DNA from: Desulfovirgula thermocuniculi DSM 16036
GTDB lineage: Bacteria; Bacillota; Desulfotomaculia; Desulfotomaculales; Desulfovirgulaceae
Assembly: GCF_000429345.1 (NCBI RefSeq)
Contig: NZ_AUBR01000028.1
Span: forward strand, 1-43,018
DNA: 43,018 nucleotides
Direction of reading: 5' to 3'
Positions 16,603 through 26,140 of this stretch are shown here, in pieces. The notes below the pieces were generated by a model. It did no database searches and had not been told where the DNA came from. It was given only the letters and a program-made list of their open reading frames with translations. Every line of letters starts with the position of its first letter. The first letter of the stretch is position 1. The translations under genes and the position numbers were made by a program.

Positions 16603-17616
16603 GTGGGAGCATCTGGGCTAATATTGCGCAAATGTATGTATCTGTTCTTGCTGCTGATTGCCGTGCTTGTGCCGCAGGTGGTCACCAGCCGCTACATCCT
16701 GCAAATCCTCATTATCTGCTACATTTTTGCCGTGGCCACCTCGAGCCTTAACCTCCTCTTGGGTTATACCGGCCAGGTTTCGCTGGCCCACGCGGGGTTC
16801 TTTGCCATCGGCGCGTACGGCGTGGCCATCATGACCACCAGGTCGGGTCTCAATTTCTGGTGGGCCCTTTTGCTGGCCGCAGCCGTGAGCGCGCTGGTGG
16901 GCTTCCTGGTGGGCATCCCCATGCTCCGCACGCGCGGCTCCTATTTCGCCATCGCCAGCCTGTGCTTTGGCGTAATTGTGGGCATCGTGGCGGGGAGCTG
17001 GAGCAGCTTTACCGGCGGCTACCTAGGAATCCTGGGGGTACCGCTGCCTCCCCCGCTAAACCTGCCCGGAATGGGCGCGCTGGGCTTTCAATCGAAGGCA
17101 GCGCAGTACTACCTGGCCCTCGCCCTCCTGCTCTTGACCCTGTTTGTCATGCACCGCCTTGTGAACTCCCCGCTCGGCCTTAGCTTTATGGCCGTGCGCA
17201 ATAACGAGCTTCTGGCCGGCGCCGTGGGCATAAACACTTTTGCCGTAAAACTGCTCTCCTTTACCGTGGCCAGTTTTTTCGCCGGGCTGGCCGGCGGGCT
17301 ATACGCCAGCTTTATGAGGACCGTCAGCCCGGAGGTGGCCTCCATTCACCTCATGTTTAACTGGGTGGTGTACCTGCTTCTGGGTGGAGCCGGAACCCTT
17401 GCGGGACCGGTGGTCGGTACGCTGGCCATTACCGCGCTGACGGAAGTCACGCAGTCCTTTAAGGACTACAGCCTGCTGGTTTTTGGCGCCCTGCTGGTGG
17501 TGGCCATGATTTACTGCCCGCGGGGGCTCGTGGGTGCCTGGGAAGCTATGCAAAGAAGGCTCGGTACACCTTTAAAACGGTTCAGACAGGTGGGAGTGAG
17601 AGATGCTAAGGGTTGA
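16603..17616 (+). CDS. livM: Branched-chain-type ABC transporter permease LivM
   Basis: About 337 residues with multiple membrane segments. The signature NLLLGYTGQVSLAHAGFFAIGA is followed by a late LLGGAGTLAGPVVG coupling loop. The start is taken as GTG 16603, which overlaps the end of livH and has AAGGAGA upstream; a TTG at 16582 is also in frame. It forms the membrane channel with LivH. Confidence 0.88.
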   Translation: MGASGLILRKCMYLFLLLIAVLVPQVVTSRYILQILIICYIFAVATSSLNLLLGYTGQVSLAHAGFFAIGAYGVAIMTTRSGLNFWWALLLAAAVSALVGFLVGIPMLRTRGSYFAIASLCFGVIVGIVAGSWSSFTGGYLGILGVPLPPPLNLPGMGALGFQSKAAQYYLALALLLLTLFVMHRLVNSPLGLSFMAVRNNELLAGAVGINTFAVKLLSFTVASFFAGLAGGLYASFMRTVSPEVASIHLMFNWVVYLLLGGAGTLAGPVVGTLAITALTEVTQSFKDYSLLVFGALLVVAMIYCPRGLVGAWEAMQRRLGTPLKRFRQVGVRDAKG

Positions 17617-18364
17617 GGGGCTCACGAAGAAGTTCGGCGGCCTGCTGGCGGTAAACAAGGTTAGCTTTACCGCGCATAAGGGCGAGGTGCTGGCCCTTAT
17701 TGGGCCCAACGGGGCCGGCAAGACGACGGTCTTTAACCTCATCAGCGGGGCTCTCAGGCCGACCGCGGGGCAGGTTTACCTGGAGGGAAAGCCTATCGGG
17801 GGCAAAAAGCCCTATCAGGTGGCCAAAATGGGCATAGCGCGCACATTTCAGACGACCACCGTTTTCGACCAGCTAAAGGTGCTTGACAACCTCCTGGTGG
17901 CCCACAAGCTCCGTACCTCCAGCGGTCTGGTTGACACTATCTTGCGTACGCGGCGCTGGAAGAAAGAACTGGAGGAGAGCCGTGCCCGGGCCATGGAGGT
18001 GCTGGATTTTATAGGCCTGAAAGAAAAAGCGCTGGCACCGGTGCAGGTCCTGACCCAGGAGGAAAGGAAACGCCTGGCCATAGGGGTAGCCCTGGCCACC
18101 GGGCCCAAGGTGCTGTTACTTGACGAGCCCACTGCCGGGCTGCTCCAGGAGGAAACAGAGGGTATTTTCGGGCTTATCAAGAGCCTGAAGCAAAGGGGCA
18201 TGACGGTATGCGTTATCGAGCATAAAATGCGCATGGTCATGAACCTGGCCGACCGGGTGGTGGTTTTAAACTACGGCCACAAGATTGCGGAAGGCACTCC
18301 CGAGGAAGTAAGCAGGAACGAGCTGGTCATCCAGGCCTACCTGGGAGGAGAGCATGTTGCTTAG
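17603..18364 (+). CDS. livG: Branched-chain-type ABC transporter ATPase LivG
   Basis: A 253-residue ABC ATPase. The Walker A is GPNGAGKTT near residue 37 and the Walker B is KVLLLDEPTAG. The signature region reads LTQEERKRLAIG, where LSxGQ is more usual, so the signature loop is degenerate (TQEER). The C-terminal GTPEEVSRNELVIQAYLGG tail is typical of LivG. The start overlaps livM by 14 bases and the stop overlaps livF. Confidence 0.88.
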   Translation: MLRVEGLTKKFGGLLAVNKVSFTAHKGEVLALIGPNGAGKTTVFNLISGALRPTAGQVYLEGKPIGGKKPYQVAKMGIARTFQTTTVFDQLKVLDNLLVAHKLRTSSGLVDTILRTRRWKKELEESRARAMEVLDFIGLKEKALAPVQVLTQEERKRLAIGVALATGPKVLLLDEPTAGLLQEETEGIFGLIKSLKQRGMTVCVIEHKMRMVMNLADRVVVLNYGHKIAEGTPEEVSRNELVIQAYLGGEHVA

Positions 18365-19064
18365 GCTGCGCGGCGTGCACGTATCCATAGGCGAGATTAC
18401 CATCATCCACGACGTGAGCCTCGAAGTAAGAAAAGGAGAGGTTGTCGCCCTTTTGGGAAGCAACGGTGCGGGCAAAACCACCCTCTTCAAAGCCATCGCG
18501 GGGGTGATCAAGCCGAGCCGGGGAGCCATTGAGTTTGAGGGGGAAGAAATCCAGCACCTCCCGGCGGATAAGGTCGTGCAGCGCGGCCTGGTCCTCTGCC
18601 CGGAAGGGCGCCAGCTTTTCCCCCAACTCTCCGTTTACAAGAACCTCCTGCTCGGCGCCTATGTAAGGAGAAAGGAGAAGAAAAAGGTAGAGCAAACACT
18701 CGAGTGGGTGTACGCGCTGTTTCCCATCCTGAGGGAAAGGAGGGAGCAACCGGCAGGGACTTTGAGCGGCGGGGAGCAGCAGATGCTGGCCATCGGGCGT
18801 GCCTTAATGTCCGGGCCCAAGGTGCTTCTTTTGGACGAGCCGACCATGGGCCTGGCACCGCTGGTGGTGGCCAGGATCGCCGAGGTAATCAAGGAGATCA
18901 GCAAGGCGGGAACGACGGTGTTCCTATCGGAGCAGAACGCCCACATGGCCCTGAAGATAACGGAGAGGGGGTATGTGCTGGAGAACGGGCGGGTGGTTCT
19001 GGAGGGACCGAGCGCGAGGCTGATTGAAGACCCCGTAGTGAAAAGGGCTTACCTGGGGGTTTAA
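18354..19064 (+). CDS. livF: Branched-chain-type ABC transporter ATPase LivF
   Basis: A 236-residue ABC ATPase. Motifs are Walker A GSNGAGKTT, ABC signature LSGGEQQMLAIGRAL and Walker B VLLLDEPTMGLAP, with the usual LivF ending VVKRAYLGV. Its ATG overlaps the livG stop by 11 bases. It forms the nucleotide-binding heterodimer with LivG. Confidence 0.9.
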   Translation: MLLRLRGVHVSIGEITIIHDVSLEVRKGEVVALLGSNGAGKTTLFKAIAGVIKPSRGAIEFEGEEIQHLPADKVVQRGLVLCPEGRQLFPQLSVYKNLLLGAYVRRKEKKKVEQTLEWVYALFPILRERREQPAGTLSGGEQQMLAIGRALMSGPKVLLLDEPTMGLAPLVVARIAEVIKEISKAGTTVFLSEQNAHMALKITERGYVLENGRVVLEGPSARLIEDPVVKRAYLGV

Positions 19065-19105
19065 AACGGATTTTGCGAAAACAGCCCTGAAAGGAGGCGC
19101 TCAGG

Positions 19106-20407
19106 ATGAGGAGAAAAACTTTACGGGGGGCCTGGTTGCTGCTTCTCATCTGCGGGCTCTTGGTTTCCGCCGTAGCGGTTGGGTGTGCGAAAAAAGAGGG
19201 GGCACCGGGAGGACAGCAGGCGGTAAAAGAAATTGTTATCGGGTACAATGCTCCCCTTAGCGGCCCGGCAGCCGAGTACGGTCGGGACGTCACCAACGGC
19301 GTAGAGATGGCCATAAATGAAATCAACGAAGCGGGCGGCATTACCGTGGGCAACCAGAAGTATAAGTTCCGGCTGGAAAAGCTGGACCACCGGGCAGATC
19401 CCAACCAGGCCGTAGCCAACGCCCGCCGCCTGCGCGAGCAGTTCAACGCGCGGATCATCTTTGACCCCGTGTTCACCTGCATTGCGCCGCAGCTGAAAAT
19501 CAACGAGGAAAAGGGCAACGAGTTTTTGATGATGGCCTACACCTCCACCCCGTTGGTGGACAAAACGGGCAACAAGCTCATGGTCAGCATAACCCCTCCC
19601 TTCCTGGGCTATCTCTACGGGTTTGTGGATGCGGCCTGGGAAGAGGGCTGGCGCAAGATCGGCATGGTGGTGACCGCCGGTGCTTACGGTGAGGAGTGGC
19701 GCAAGCTCTTCAAGGAGGCGTGGGAGAAGAAAGGAGGGACCATCACCGCCGACCAGCCGGCCAACTACTACACGCAGACGGACTTTTCGGCACAGCTCAC
19801 GGCGGTGCTGGCCACCAAGCCGGACGCCCTCCTTATCGGTGGCCCTTCTGGCCCCACGGCCCTGGTCATTGAGCAGGCGCGCAACCTCGGCTTCAAGGGC
19901 GGCTTCATCCTTGTGGACCAGGCGAAAATGGACTACATCATTGACGTTTCCCTTAAGGGGAAAATGGACCTGATGGGCACCACCGTCGGGGTAGGTCCTT
20001 TTACCAACTATCCCTCGGAGGGAGCACAGTCCTTTGTGAAGAAGTACCGGGAAAAGTACAACGTCTACCCCACCTGGGAAGCAGCCCTGAACTACACGGC
20101 CATGCACGCCCTGGCCAAGGCCATGGTCAAGGCGGGCACGGTGGAGGACGTGTATGCCATCAGGGCGGCCTTTGAGCAGGTTCTGCCCATGGAAAGAAAC
20201 AAGTACCCCACTGACTGCGTGGGCATCCTAAAGGCAGGCCGCATGTTTATCCCCAACACGGTCGGGATAATAAGGAACGGGCAATACACATCTCCCAGAA
20301 CTCTGGTCTGGTGGGCTAAAACAGAGGACGAGTTCAAGAAATTCAAAGAAATGATGAACGCCCCTGACCTGGCCAAGTGGTTCCCCATCAAAGAATACCT
20401 GGAGTAA
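19106..20407 (+). CDS. ABC transporter substrate-binding lipoprotein
   Basis: A 433-residue Leu/Ile/Val-binding-protein-like receptor. A signal peptide with a lipobox (hydrophobic LLLLICGLLVSAV, then AVGC with the lipidated Cys near residue 27) anchors it outside the membrane. The mature part starts EIVIGYNAPLSGPAAEYGRD and continues with GVEMAINEINEAGG, the usual fold of this family. It is the last gene of the operon and is followed by a strong terminator. Ligand specificity cannot be read; co-regulation with acyl-CoA genes suggests an organic acid or amide. Confidence 0.88.
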   Translation: MRRKTLRGAWLLLLICGLLVSAVAVGCAKKEGAPGGQQAVKEIVIGYNAPLSGPAAEYGRDVTNGVEMAINEINEAGGITVGNQKYKFRLEKLDHRADPNQAVANARRLREQFNARIIFDPVFTCIAPQLKINEEKGNEFLMMAYTSTPLVDKTGNKLMVSITPPFLGYLYGFVDAAWEEGWRKIGMVVTAGAYGEEWRKLFKEAWEKKGGTITADQPANYYTQTDFSAQLTAVLATKPDALLIGGPSGPTALVIEQARNLGFKGGFILVDQAKMDYIIDVSLKGKMDLMGTTVGVGPFTNYPSEGAQSFVKKYREKYNVYPTWEAALNYTAMHALAKAMVKAGTVEDVYAIRAAFEQVLPMERNKYPTDCVGILKAGRMFIPNTVGIIRNGQYTSPRTLVWWAKTEDEFKKFKEMMNAPDLAKWFPIKEYLE

Positions 20408-20440
20408 CTACATGCTTCTAGCGCCCACACCCGTGAGTTA

Positions 20441-20478
20441 CAAAAGGCCTCCTCGGAGGTGAGGAGGCCCCTTTTTTT
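20441..20478 (+). terminator. Rho-independent terminator of the liv operon
   Basis: A perfect nine-pair stem GGCCTCCTC / GAGGAGGCC with a six-base loop, followed by a run of T. It begins about 38 bases after the substrate-binding-protein stop. Confidence 0.92.
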
Positions 20479-20555
20479 GGGTGCCGGGCGTTCCTGGAAA
20501 ACAATTGCGGGGGATTTACTTTGCACCGTCTTTTTTGACGAGGACAGTGTGGGCT

Positions 20556-21464
20556 TCAGGGTAACCCCAGCTTACCCCTTACGTATGCCCCGACTTCTTC
20601 AACGGCCTGGGTTGCCTCCGGCACATTTGGTGCGAAAGCGTGGAATACGTGCCACATGCCCTCCCAGATCTTGAAGGCCACCTCAACACCTGCGGCGCGC
20701 GCCCGCGCGACGAGGCGGACCGCGTCATCCAGCAGGCACTCGTCCTCCCCCACGTGAACCAGCATGGGTGGGAGACCTCGTAAGTCCGCATGGATAGGCG
20801 AAACCAGGGGGTGGCGCGGGTCCACGTTGCGGGTATAAACGGCGGCCATGGCTTTAATTCCTTCCGGGTCCAGGAAGGGGTCCGTGGCGGCGCGCGTCTT
20901 CATGGACTCCCCGCTGCATTCCATGTCCGTCCACGGGGACAGCAGCACGGCGGCGGCGGGCAGTGGGTCGCCGGCATCGCGCAAGACGATAAGCGTGGCC
21001 ACCGTGAGGCCCCCGCCTGCCGAATCGCCACCGACGACTATATGTTTTGGGGAGATCCCGGCAGAAATTAGCCACCTGTAAGCTGTTGCCGCGTCCTCGA
21101 TGGCCGCCGGAAACGGGTGCTCCGGGGCGAGGCGGTACTCGATGACCAGCGCGCGGGCAGCCGTGGCCCGGGAGAGTTTGGCCGCCAGGGCGCGGTGCGT
21201 GTGGCAGCTTCCCAGGCAGTAGCCGCCCCCGTGGAGGTAGAGGAAGACGCAATCACCGGCCGCATTTGGAGCTGTTACCCATTCCCCGGGGATCCCGTTG
21301 ATGGTTACTCTTTCCACCCGCACATCCGGTTCAAGGGGCCGGTTGCCGAACATTTCTTCAAACAACTGCCGCAATTCTGCAATGGAGGCCCTTCTCTGTG
21401 CGGAGAGGGCTGCCTTTTGCTTTAAGAGGATCTCGCGTACGGCTTTGCTCCCCTGGCTGGCCAC
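20556..21464 (-). CDS. Alpha/beta hydrolase, hormone-sensitive-lipase-like esterase
   Basis: A 302-residue esterase. The oxyanion-hole motif is HGGGYCLGS, the nucleophile elbow is GDSAGGGL, the catalytic Asp is probably in GEDECLLDD, and the His in WHVFHAF. These are marks of the HSL (type IV) family, cytoplasmic enzymes that cleave short-chain esters. It is a single gene, starts with GTG 21464, and shows no sigma-54 promoter. It faces the liv operon convergently and follows the acyl-CoA synthetase in the same direction after a stem-loop. It could release a carboxylic acid for the pathway, but this is inference. Confidence 0.87.
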   Translation of the reverse strand: MASQGSKAVREILLKQKAALSAQRRASIAELRQLFEEMFGNRPLEPDVRVERVTINGIPGEWVTAPNAAGDCVFLYLHGGGYCLGSCHTHRALAAKLSRATAARALVIEYRLAPEHPFPAAIEDAATAYRWLISAGISPKHIVVGGDSAGGGLTVATLIVLRDAGDPLPAAAVLLSPWTDMECSGESMKTRAATDPFLDPEGIKAMAAVYTRNVDPRHPLVSPIHADLRGLPPMLVHVGEDECLLDDAVRLVARARAAGVEVAFKIWEGMWHVFHAFAPNVPEATQAVEEVGAYVRGKLGLP

Positions 21465-21519
21465 GTCTTGACCCCCTTCTATCCATATGCTTTAGAAGAT
21501 ATTAGATATGGGCTTCAAT

Positions 21520-21551
21520 AAAGCCCTGGGCGGCAAACGACCCAGGGCTTT
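21520..21551 (-). terminator. Stem-loop terminator after the acyl-CoA synthetase gene
   Basis: A perfect 11-pair inverted repeat AAAGCCCTGGG / CCCAGGGCTTT with a ten-base loop, starting ten bases after the gene's stop. The T-rich tail is short (TTTATT), so termination may be partial. Confidence 0.75.
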
Positions 21552-21560
21552 AAAAGGATC

Positions 21561-23192
21561 TTATTCCCACTTCTTCTTCTCTTCTTCCACCAGTACACGC
21601 CTAAGCAGCTTACCCACCGCCGACTTGGGGAGTTCCTTCCTGAATTCGACCATCTTGGGCACTTTATACGGCGCCAGCTTTTGGCGGCAGTATTCGATTA
21701 TTTCTTCCTCCGTGGCGCTTTCCCCTTCTTTGAGGACGATGTAGGCCTTCACCGTCTCCCCGCGGTAGGGGTCGGGAATGCCGGCCACCACGGCCTCCTT
21801 AATTTTCGGGTGTTCGAAGAGCACCTCTTCTATTTCGCGCGGGTAGATGTTGTAGCCGCTGGCGATGATCATGTCCTTCTTGCGGTCCACAATGTAGAAG
21901 TACCCGTCTTCGTCCATCCGGGCCAGGTCGCCGGTATAAAGCCACCCGTTGCGCAGTGCCCGCGCCGTCTCCTCGGGCCTGTTCCAGTAGCCTTTCATGA
22001 CCTGGGGTCCCCTGATGACCAGCTCGCCCACCTCCCCCGGCGGCAGGAACTTTGTCCCGGTTTCCGCGTCCACTATTGCCGCGTCGGTAGCCGGGTAGGG
22101 TATGCCAATGCTGCCGGGTTTTACGCCTCCAAAAATAGGGTTGGCGTGGGTTACCGGCGAAGCTTCGGACAACCCGTAACCTTCAGACATCACTGAATCG
22201 GTTCCTTCCAGCTTCTTGCTGAGCCCGTGAAATACCTCCAGGGGAAGGGGTGCCGCGCCGGAGTTGTAAACCATCACGTTGGCGTAATCCTTGAAGTTTT
22301 GAAACTCCGGGCTGTTAAGAATGGCCACAAACATGGTGGGCACCCCGGGGAAGTAGGTGGGCTTGAGCTCGCTGATGACCTTGGCCACTTCACCCGGCAC
22401 AAACCTGGGCAGGAGGATCATGGTGGTGCCCGCCGCAATGGCCAGGTTCATACAGCAGGTCATACCGTAAACGTGGAAGAAGGGCAGAACGCTGAGGATG
22501 CGCTGCTTCTTTTCTTCCCCAATGAAGAAGTAGTTGGTCTGCATGGTGTTGGCGTAAAGGTTGTAGTGGGTGAGCATGGCGGCCTTGGGCACGCCGGTGG
22601 TACCCCCCGTGTATTGGAGCACGGCCAGGTCTTCTTCCGGGTTTATTTCTATCTCAGGCGCCGGGGGACGGTCTACCGCGTACAGGTCGGGGAACCAGAT
22701 GGTGTCATCCGGCAGGGCTTCCGGCTTGCCTGCAAAGCCGGTAAGGAAGACCTTTTCCAGGGGTGTGTTCTCCCGCACGTTTTTGACCCGGGGATAGAGG
22801 TCCAGGAGGGTGACCATCATTTTCGACCCCGAGTCGTTGACCTGGAACTGGATTTCCCTCTCCACGTACATGGGGTTGGTGTTGACCACTATGCCGCCTA
22901 TGCTCAGGATGGCGTAATAGGCGATGACAAAATCGGGGCAGTTGGGCAGCATTACCGCCACCCGGTCCCCCTTGCGCAGGCCCATCTCGTACAGGGCGGC
23001 AGCGGCCCTCCTTACACAGGCCGCCAGCTGGGCGTAGGAAATCTGGTGCTGGTAAAAGACAATGGCCGTCTTGTCCGGGTACTTCTGAGCCGCATCAAAG
23101 AGGAGGCTGTGCAGGGTCCGCGGTTCGATCTTTATGTCCCACTTTACCCCGCCGTTTTCATATACCTTCAGGTAGGGCCTTGGAAAGTCCAT
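21561..23192 (-). CDS. Long- or medium-chain acyl-CoA synthetase (AMP-forming)
   Basis: About 543 residues of the ANL superfamily. The P-loop is YTGGTTGVPKAAMLTH, the adenylate region has SEGYGLSEASPVTHANP, and the hinge and C-terminal motifs are GWLYTGDLARMDEDGYFYI followed by DRKKDMIIASGYNIYPREIE and a late PKSAVGKLLRR with the catalytic Lys. This is the FadD/LcfB pattern for fatty acid activation. The start is taken as ATG 23192; GTG 23204 and TTG 23213 are in frame and the ribosome sites do not decide clearly. The gene has its own sigma-54 promoter and type A sites. Confidence 0.9.
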   Translation of the reverse strand: MDFPRPYLKVYENGGVKWDIKIEPRTLHSLLFDAAQKYPDKTAIVFYQHQISYAQLAACVRRAAAALYEMGLRKGDRVAVMLPNCPDFVIAYYAILSIGGIVVNTNPMYVEREIQFQVNDSGSKMMVTLLDLYPRVKNVRENTPLEKVFLTGFAGKPEALPDDTIWFPDLYAVDRPPAPEIEINPEEDLAVLQYTGGTTGVPKAAMLTHYNLYANTMQTNYFFIGEEKKQRILSVLPFFHVYGMTCCMNLAIAAGTTMILLPRFVPGEVAKVISELKPTYFPGVPTMFVAILNSPEFQNFKDYANVMVYNSGAAPLPLEVFHGLSKKLEGTDSVMSEGYGLSEASPVTHANPIFGGVKPGSIGIPYPATDAAIVDAETGTKFLPPGEVGELVIRGPQVMKGYWNRPEETARALRNGWLYTGDLARMDEDGYFYIVDRKKDMIIASGYNIYPREIEEVLFEHPKIKEAVVAGIPDPYRGETVKAYIVLKEGESATEEEIIEYCRQKLAPYKVPKMVEFRKELPKSAVGKLLRRVLVEEEKKKWE

Positions 23193-23379
23193 CCCCTCTA
23201 ACACCTCCCGCAAATCTCCCTAGCAATCTGACCCCGTGGGATGCATTTCCCCGGGTGCTGGCGCCGGCTGCAAATGAATTTACTAAATCTTTACATAATT
23301 TAGTCGCCTCCAATGCACCTCCCCGTACCTCCGGAGCCGCATTAAAAAAACGGTGCTGGAGCTCCTGCGGGCTTTCCCT

Positions 23380-23395
23380 TGCAATACCCGTACCC
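23380..23395 (-). promoter_or_regulatory. Sigma-54 promoter for the acyl-CoA synthetase
   Basis: On the minus strand the sequence is GGGTACGGGTATTGCA, fitting GGYAC-N5-TTGCA. Confidence 0.65.
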
Positions 23396-23470
23396 GGCTT
23401 GCAAGACTTGCTCTGCATTTCCATCGCCCGCCTCACTGGTGAAAGATGATGGCGTAGTTAAATGCCGGGT

Positions 23471-23508
23471 TGTTTTAAATTTGTAACCTCATGTTTCTTT
23501 TTGAAACG
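23471..23508. promoter_or_regulatory. Type A activator sites, two copies
   Basis: TGTTTTAAATTTGTAAC (23471-23487) and TGTTTCTTTTTGAAACG (23492-23508), the second with perfect GTTTC/GAAAC arms. They lie 76-113 bases upstream of the promoter. Confidence 0.65.
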
Positions 23509-23571
23509 GTGGTACCTGCGTTTAAATGGCTGCCCGGGGCAGCCCCGTCTCCCGCGTTAAGACCTGCAGTT

Positions 23572-24216
23572 TTACTTTCCACCGTCTTTTACAACCTGGT
23601 TCCCCCAAACTGCCGGCAGATCCCCGCGTGCGACCAGCACGCCCGCCCGAAAGGCCTTGAGGTTGAGCTGCCGTGCCGGGCCGCTGAAGAGCTCCCCGAT
23701 AACTTTTTCGTAGGCGGGTACGGCCATGGGTAGCAGTTCCGAGCCGGCCAGAGCGCCGGTCATAACCATGTTGGCGGCTACCGGGCTGCCCATATGGTGC
23801 GCTATTTCCGTGGCGTTGAAGGCCAGCACGCCTGCGCTTATGCGCCGCACCGCTTCCATCAAGGCCTGCGTTTCGGGATAGGTGTCGGCTCCGCTCAACA
23901 CCCCCAGGGGGTAGTTAGGATGAAGGTTCATGATTACCCTGGTTAGAGGGTTTCCGTAGTTTAAAAGGGCCCGCAGGGTTTCCAGCGGTTCAAAGCCCAC
24001 GATGATCGTTGCGCGGTGGCGCGGGATTAACGGGCCGTACCGGCGGTACCGCGAGATGCGCACGTGGCTCGTTACCGATCCCCCGCGCTGGGAGGCCCCG
24101 AAAGTTTCGCCCACCGCCACCAGGAAGCCGGACTCCACTGCCGCCGCCGCCACCACGTGCGACGCCAGCACCGTGCCCTGGCCGCCTACCCCGGTGATGA
24201 TGAGGTTATGCACCAT
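23572..24216 (-). CDS. iorB: Indolepyruvate:ferredoxin oxidoreductase beta subunit
   Basis: A 214-residue gamma-domain protein of the 2-oxoacid:ferredoxin oxidoreductase family. The N-terminus IITGVGGQGTVLASHV and the following GETFGASQRGGSVTSHVRIS segment are diagnostic for IorB. It pairs with IorA to oxidise aryl-2-oxoacids (from aromatic amino acids) to acyl-CoA with reduction of ferredoxin; related enzymes run on other 2-oxoacids or in reverse. Its ATG overlaps the iorA stop by 11 bases. Confidence 0.9.
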   Translation of the reverse strand: MVHNLIITGVGGQGTVLASHVVAAAAVESGFLVAVGETFGASQRGGSVTSHVRISRYRRYGPLIPRHRATIIVGFEPLETLRALLNYGNPLTRVIMNLHPNYPLGVLSGADTYPETQALMEAVRRISAGVLAFNATEIAHHMGSPVAANMVMTGALAGSELLPMAVPAYEKVIGELFSGPARQLNLKAFRAGVLVARGDLPAVWGNQVVKDGGK

Positions 24217-26140
24217 TTCGGGTCACCTCTTCCACCACTATGGCCCCCTGCGGGCAGAGGGTCGCGCATACGCCGCAGCCGGTGCAAACCGTTTCGTCTA
24301 TCTTTGCGCGGCCGAGAGCTGCATCCCAGGTGTTGGCCGGGCACCCGAACACCCGGCTGCAGAAGCGGTGGCAGCCGCAGGCGTCCCCCAGGCACCGTTT
24401 GGGGTCTACATAAACTCGCGGCTTTTTCTCCTGGCGCGCCGTGAGCAGGGCGTACGCGCGGCGCAGTACCAGGACCCTGACACCGTCTTGCCGCAGCAGC
24501 CGGTATAGCGCTTCCACCGCGCCCTTGACGTCGTAGGGGTCGTGTACCGTGACCGGGATGCCGAAGGCTCCGGCCACCTCTTCCATGCTTAAGGCCGGCA
24601 CCCTCTTGCCGAGGGCGGTGACCCCTGAGCCCGGGTGGGGCTGGTGCCCGGTCATGGCCGTGGTCCCGTTGTCTAGAACCACCAGGAGAAAGCGTGATTG
24701 GTTGTAGCGGGCGTTAATGAGGGCCGGTACCGCCGCATGGTAGAAAGTGGAGTCGCCCACCAGGGCAACAACAGGCTGCGAAAAGCCGAGCCGCTCCAGC
24801 TTGCCCAGGCCGCTGGCCATGCCTACTCCGGAACCCATGGCGTGTACGGTTTGCATCAGGTAGTGGCCGCTGCGGCCTGCACCCAAGGTGTAGCAGCCGA
24901 TGTCCCCCAGCACCACCACCTCACGCCCGTCTAGGGCGATGGCGGTTTTCAGGGCCCAAAAGGAAGCCCGGTGCGGGCAACCGGCGCAGAAGCCCAGCTC
25001 GCGGCGCGGTATTTTCTTTACCAGCTCCCGGGCCTCCCGCCCGTAGTCTCCCGGTTGTGCCTCGTAGGGGATCCCGGCCAGTGCGGCCAGGGCCCGGATT
25101 ACGGTATCGACGTCGATTTCTCCCAGTCCGGGACCTTTCGGCCCGGCCACGTGGCCCGACTTCTTGCCGTACAGGGCCAGGGGAAAAACTTCCTCCAGGT
25201 GGCACGCCACCAGGTATCCTACGTTTTCCTCGTGAAAGGGTTCCACCTCTTCCACAAAGAGCACCTTGGAAGCACTTTTGAGGTGCCTCAGCAAAAACTT
25301 TTCCGGCAAGGGCCAGCTCATGCCCAGCTTGAGGATGCCCACCCGCCCTTCGAGGCCCAGCACTTCCACCGCTTCCCGGGCGTAAAGGTAGCCCGGACCG
25401 GCGGTGATTACCAGGATTTCCGGCTCGGGCGGCCCCTGGTAAGCATTGAAGGGCCAGCCTTCCCCGATCTCCCTTGCTTGGGCCAGCCTTTCTTCCTGGA
25501 TGCGGTGGTAGGCTACATGGGTTATGTAGCGTTCCTGGCAGCCGATGTGGGGCCTCCCTGCCGGCTTTGGCGGCAGCGTTCCCAGGACCACGTTTCCGCT
25601 CGCGTGGCATACCCGGGTCACGCACCGCAGCATGACCGGTGCCCTCAGTTGCTCCGCAAGCCCGAAGGCGGCCACCGTCATGTCCCTGGCCTCCTGGGGA
25701 TCGGCAGGCTCCAGGATGACCAGGTGGGCCACCTTGCCGAGGTACCGGGAATCTTCCTCCTTGACGCTGGAGTGGGCGCCGGGATCATCTGCAACTACCA
25801 CCACGAGGCCCCCTTTGGTTCCCGAGGCGGAGAGGGCTGTCAGGGTGTCCAGGGCCACGTTGAGGCCGTCGGCCTTCATGATGCAGATGGACCGCAGGCC
25901 GGCAAGGGAGGCCGCTGCCGCCCCCTCCAGGGCCACTTTTTCATTGACCGACCACTCGGCGTAGAAACCGCGCTCTTCGGCCAGGGCGGCCAGCACTTCA
26001 AGCACCTCGGCGGAGGGGGAGCCCGGATAGGAGGAAGCGTAAGCAATCCCGGCCTCCAGGGCCCCGCGGGCCACCGCCTCGTTTCCGGTTAGGAGCACCG
26101 ACCGTCCGGGGTCGTCAAGGCGCACACCGGAGGCGCTCAC
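24206..26140 (-). CDS. iorA: Indolepyruvate:ferredoxin oxidoreductase alpha subunit
   Basis: A 644-residue thiamine-diphosphate enzyme. The N-terminal pyrimidine-binding domain contains SSYPGSPSAEV and NEKVALEGAAAAS. The later pyrophosphate-binding domain contains GDIGCYTLGAG, GDSTFYHAAVPAL and VLDNGTTAMTGHQPHPG. The C-terminal ferredoxin domain has CxxxCxCxxxC spacing followed by CTGCGVCATLCPQGAI. The length is usual for IorA. It starts with GTG 26140, overlapping the upstream stop by four bases, with GGGGAGG upstream. It makes a three-gene unit with the FrhB-like protein and IorB. Confidence 0.92.
   Translation of the reverse strand: MSASGVRLDDPGRSVLLTGNEAVARGALEAGIAYASSYPGSPSAEVLEVLAALAEERGFYAEWSVNEKVALEGAAAASLAGLRSICIMKADGLNVALDTLTALSASGTKGGLVVVVADDPGAHSSVKEEDSRYLGKVAHLVILEPADPQEARDMTVAAFGLAEQLRAPVMLRCVTRVCHASGNVVLGTLPPKPAGRPHIGCQERYITHVAYHRIQEERLAQAREIGEGWPFNAYQGPPEPEILVITAGPGYLYAREAVEVLGLEGRVGILKLGMSWPLPEKFLLRHLKSASKVLFVEEVEPFHEENVGYLVACHLEEVFPLALYGKKSGHVAGPKGPGLGEIDVDTVIRALAALAGIPYEAQPGDYGREARELVKKIPRRELGFCAGCPHRASFWALKTAIALDGREVVVLGDIGCYTLGAGRSGHYLMQTVHAMGSGVGMASGLGKLERLGFSQPVVALVGDSTFYHAAVPALINARYNQSRFLLVVLDNGTTAMTGHQPHPGSGVTALGKRVPALSMEEVAGAFGIPVTVHDPYDVKGAVEALYRLLRQDGVRVLVLRRAYALLTARQEKKPRVYVDPKRCLGDACGCHRFCSRVFGCPANTWDAALGRAKIDETVCTGCGVCATLCPQGAIVVEEVTRNGA

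Larger units (their letters stand above)
23193..23571 (-). promoter_or_regulatory. 379-base control region of the acyl-CoA synthetase gene
   Basis: No gene was found here. It holds a sigma-54 promoter (23380-23395) and two type A sites (23471-23508). The leader from the expected transcript start near 23368 to the start codon is about 175 bases, unusually long, without an obvious riboswitch fold. Confidence 0.6.

Noticed and set aside
24971-26092. 373-codon plus-strand frame opposite iorA
   Set aside because: The iorA frame has all expected thiamine and ferredoxin motifs; this one has none.
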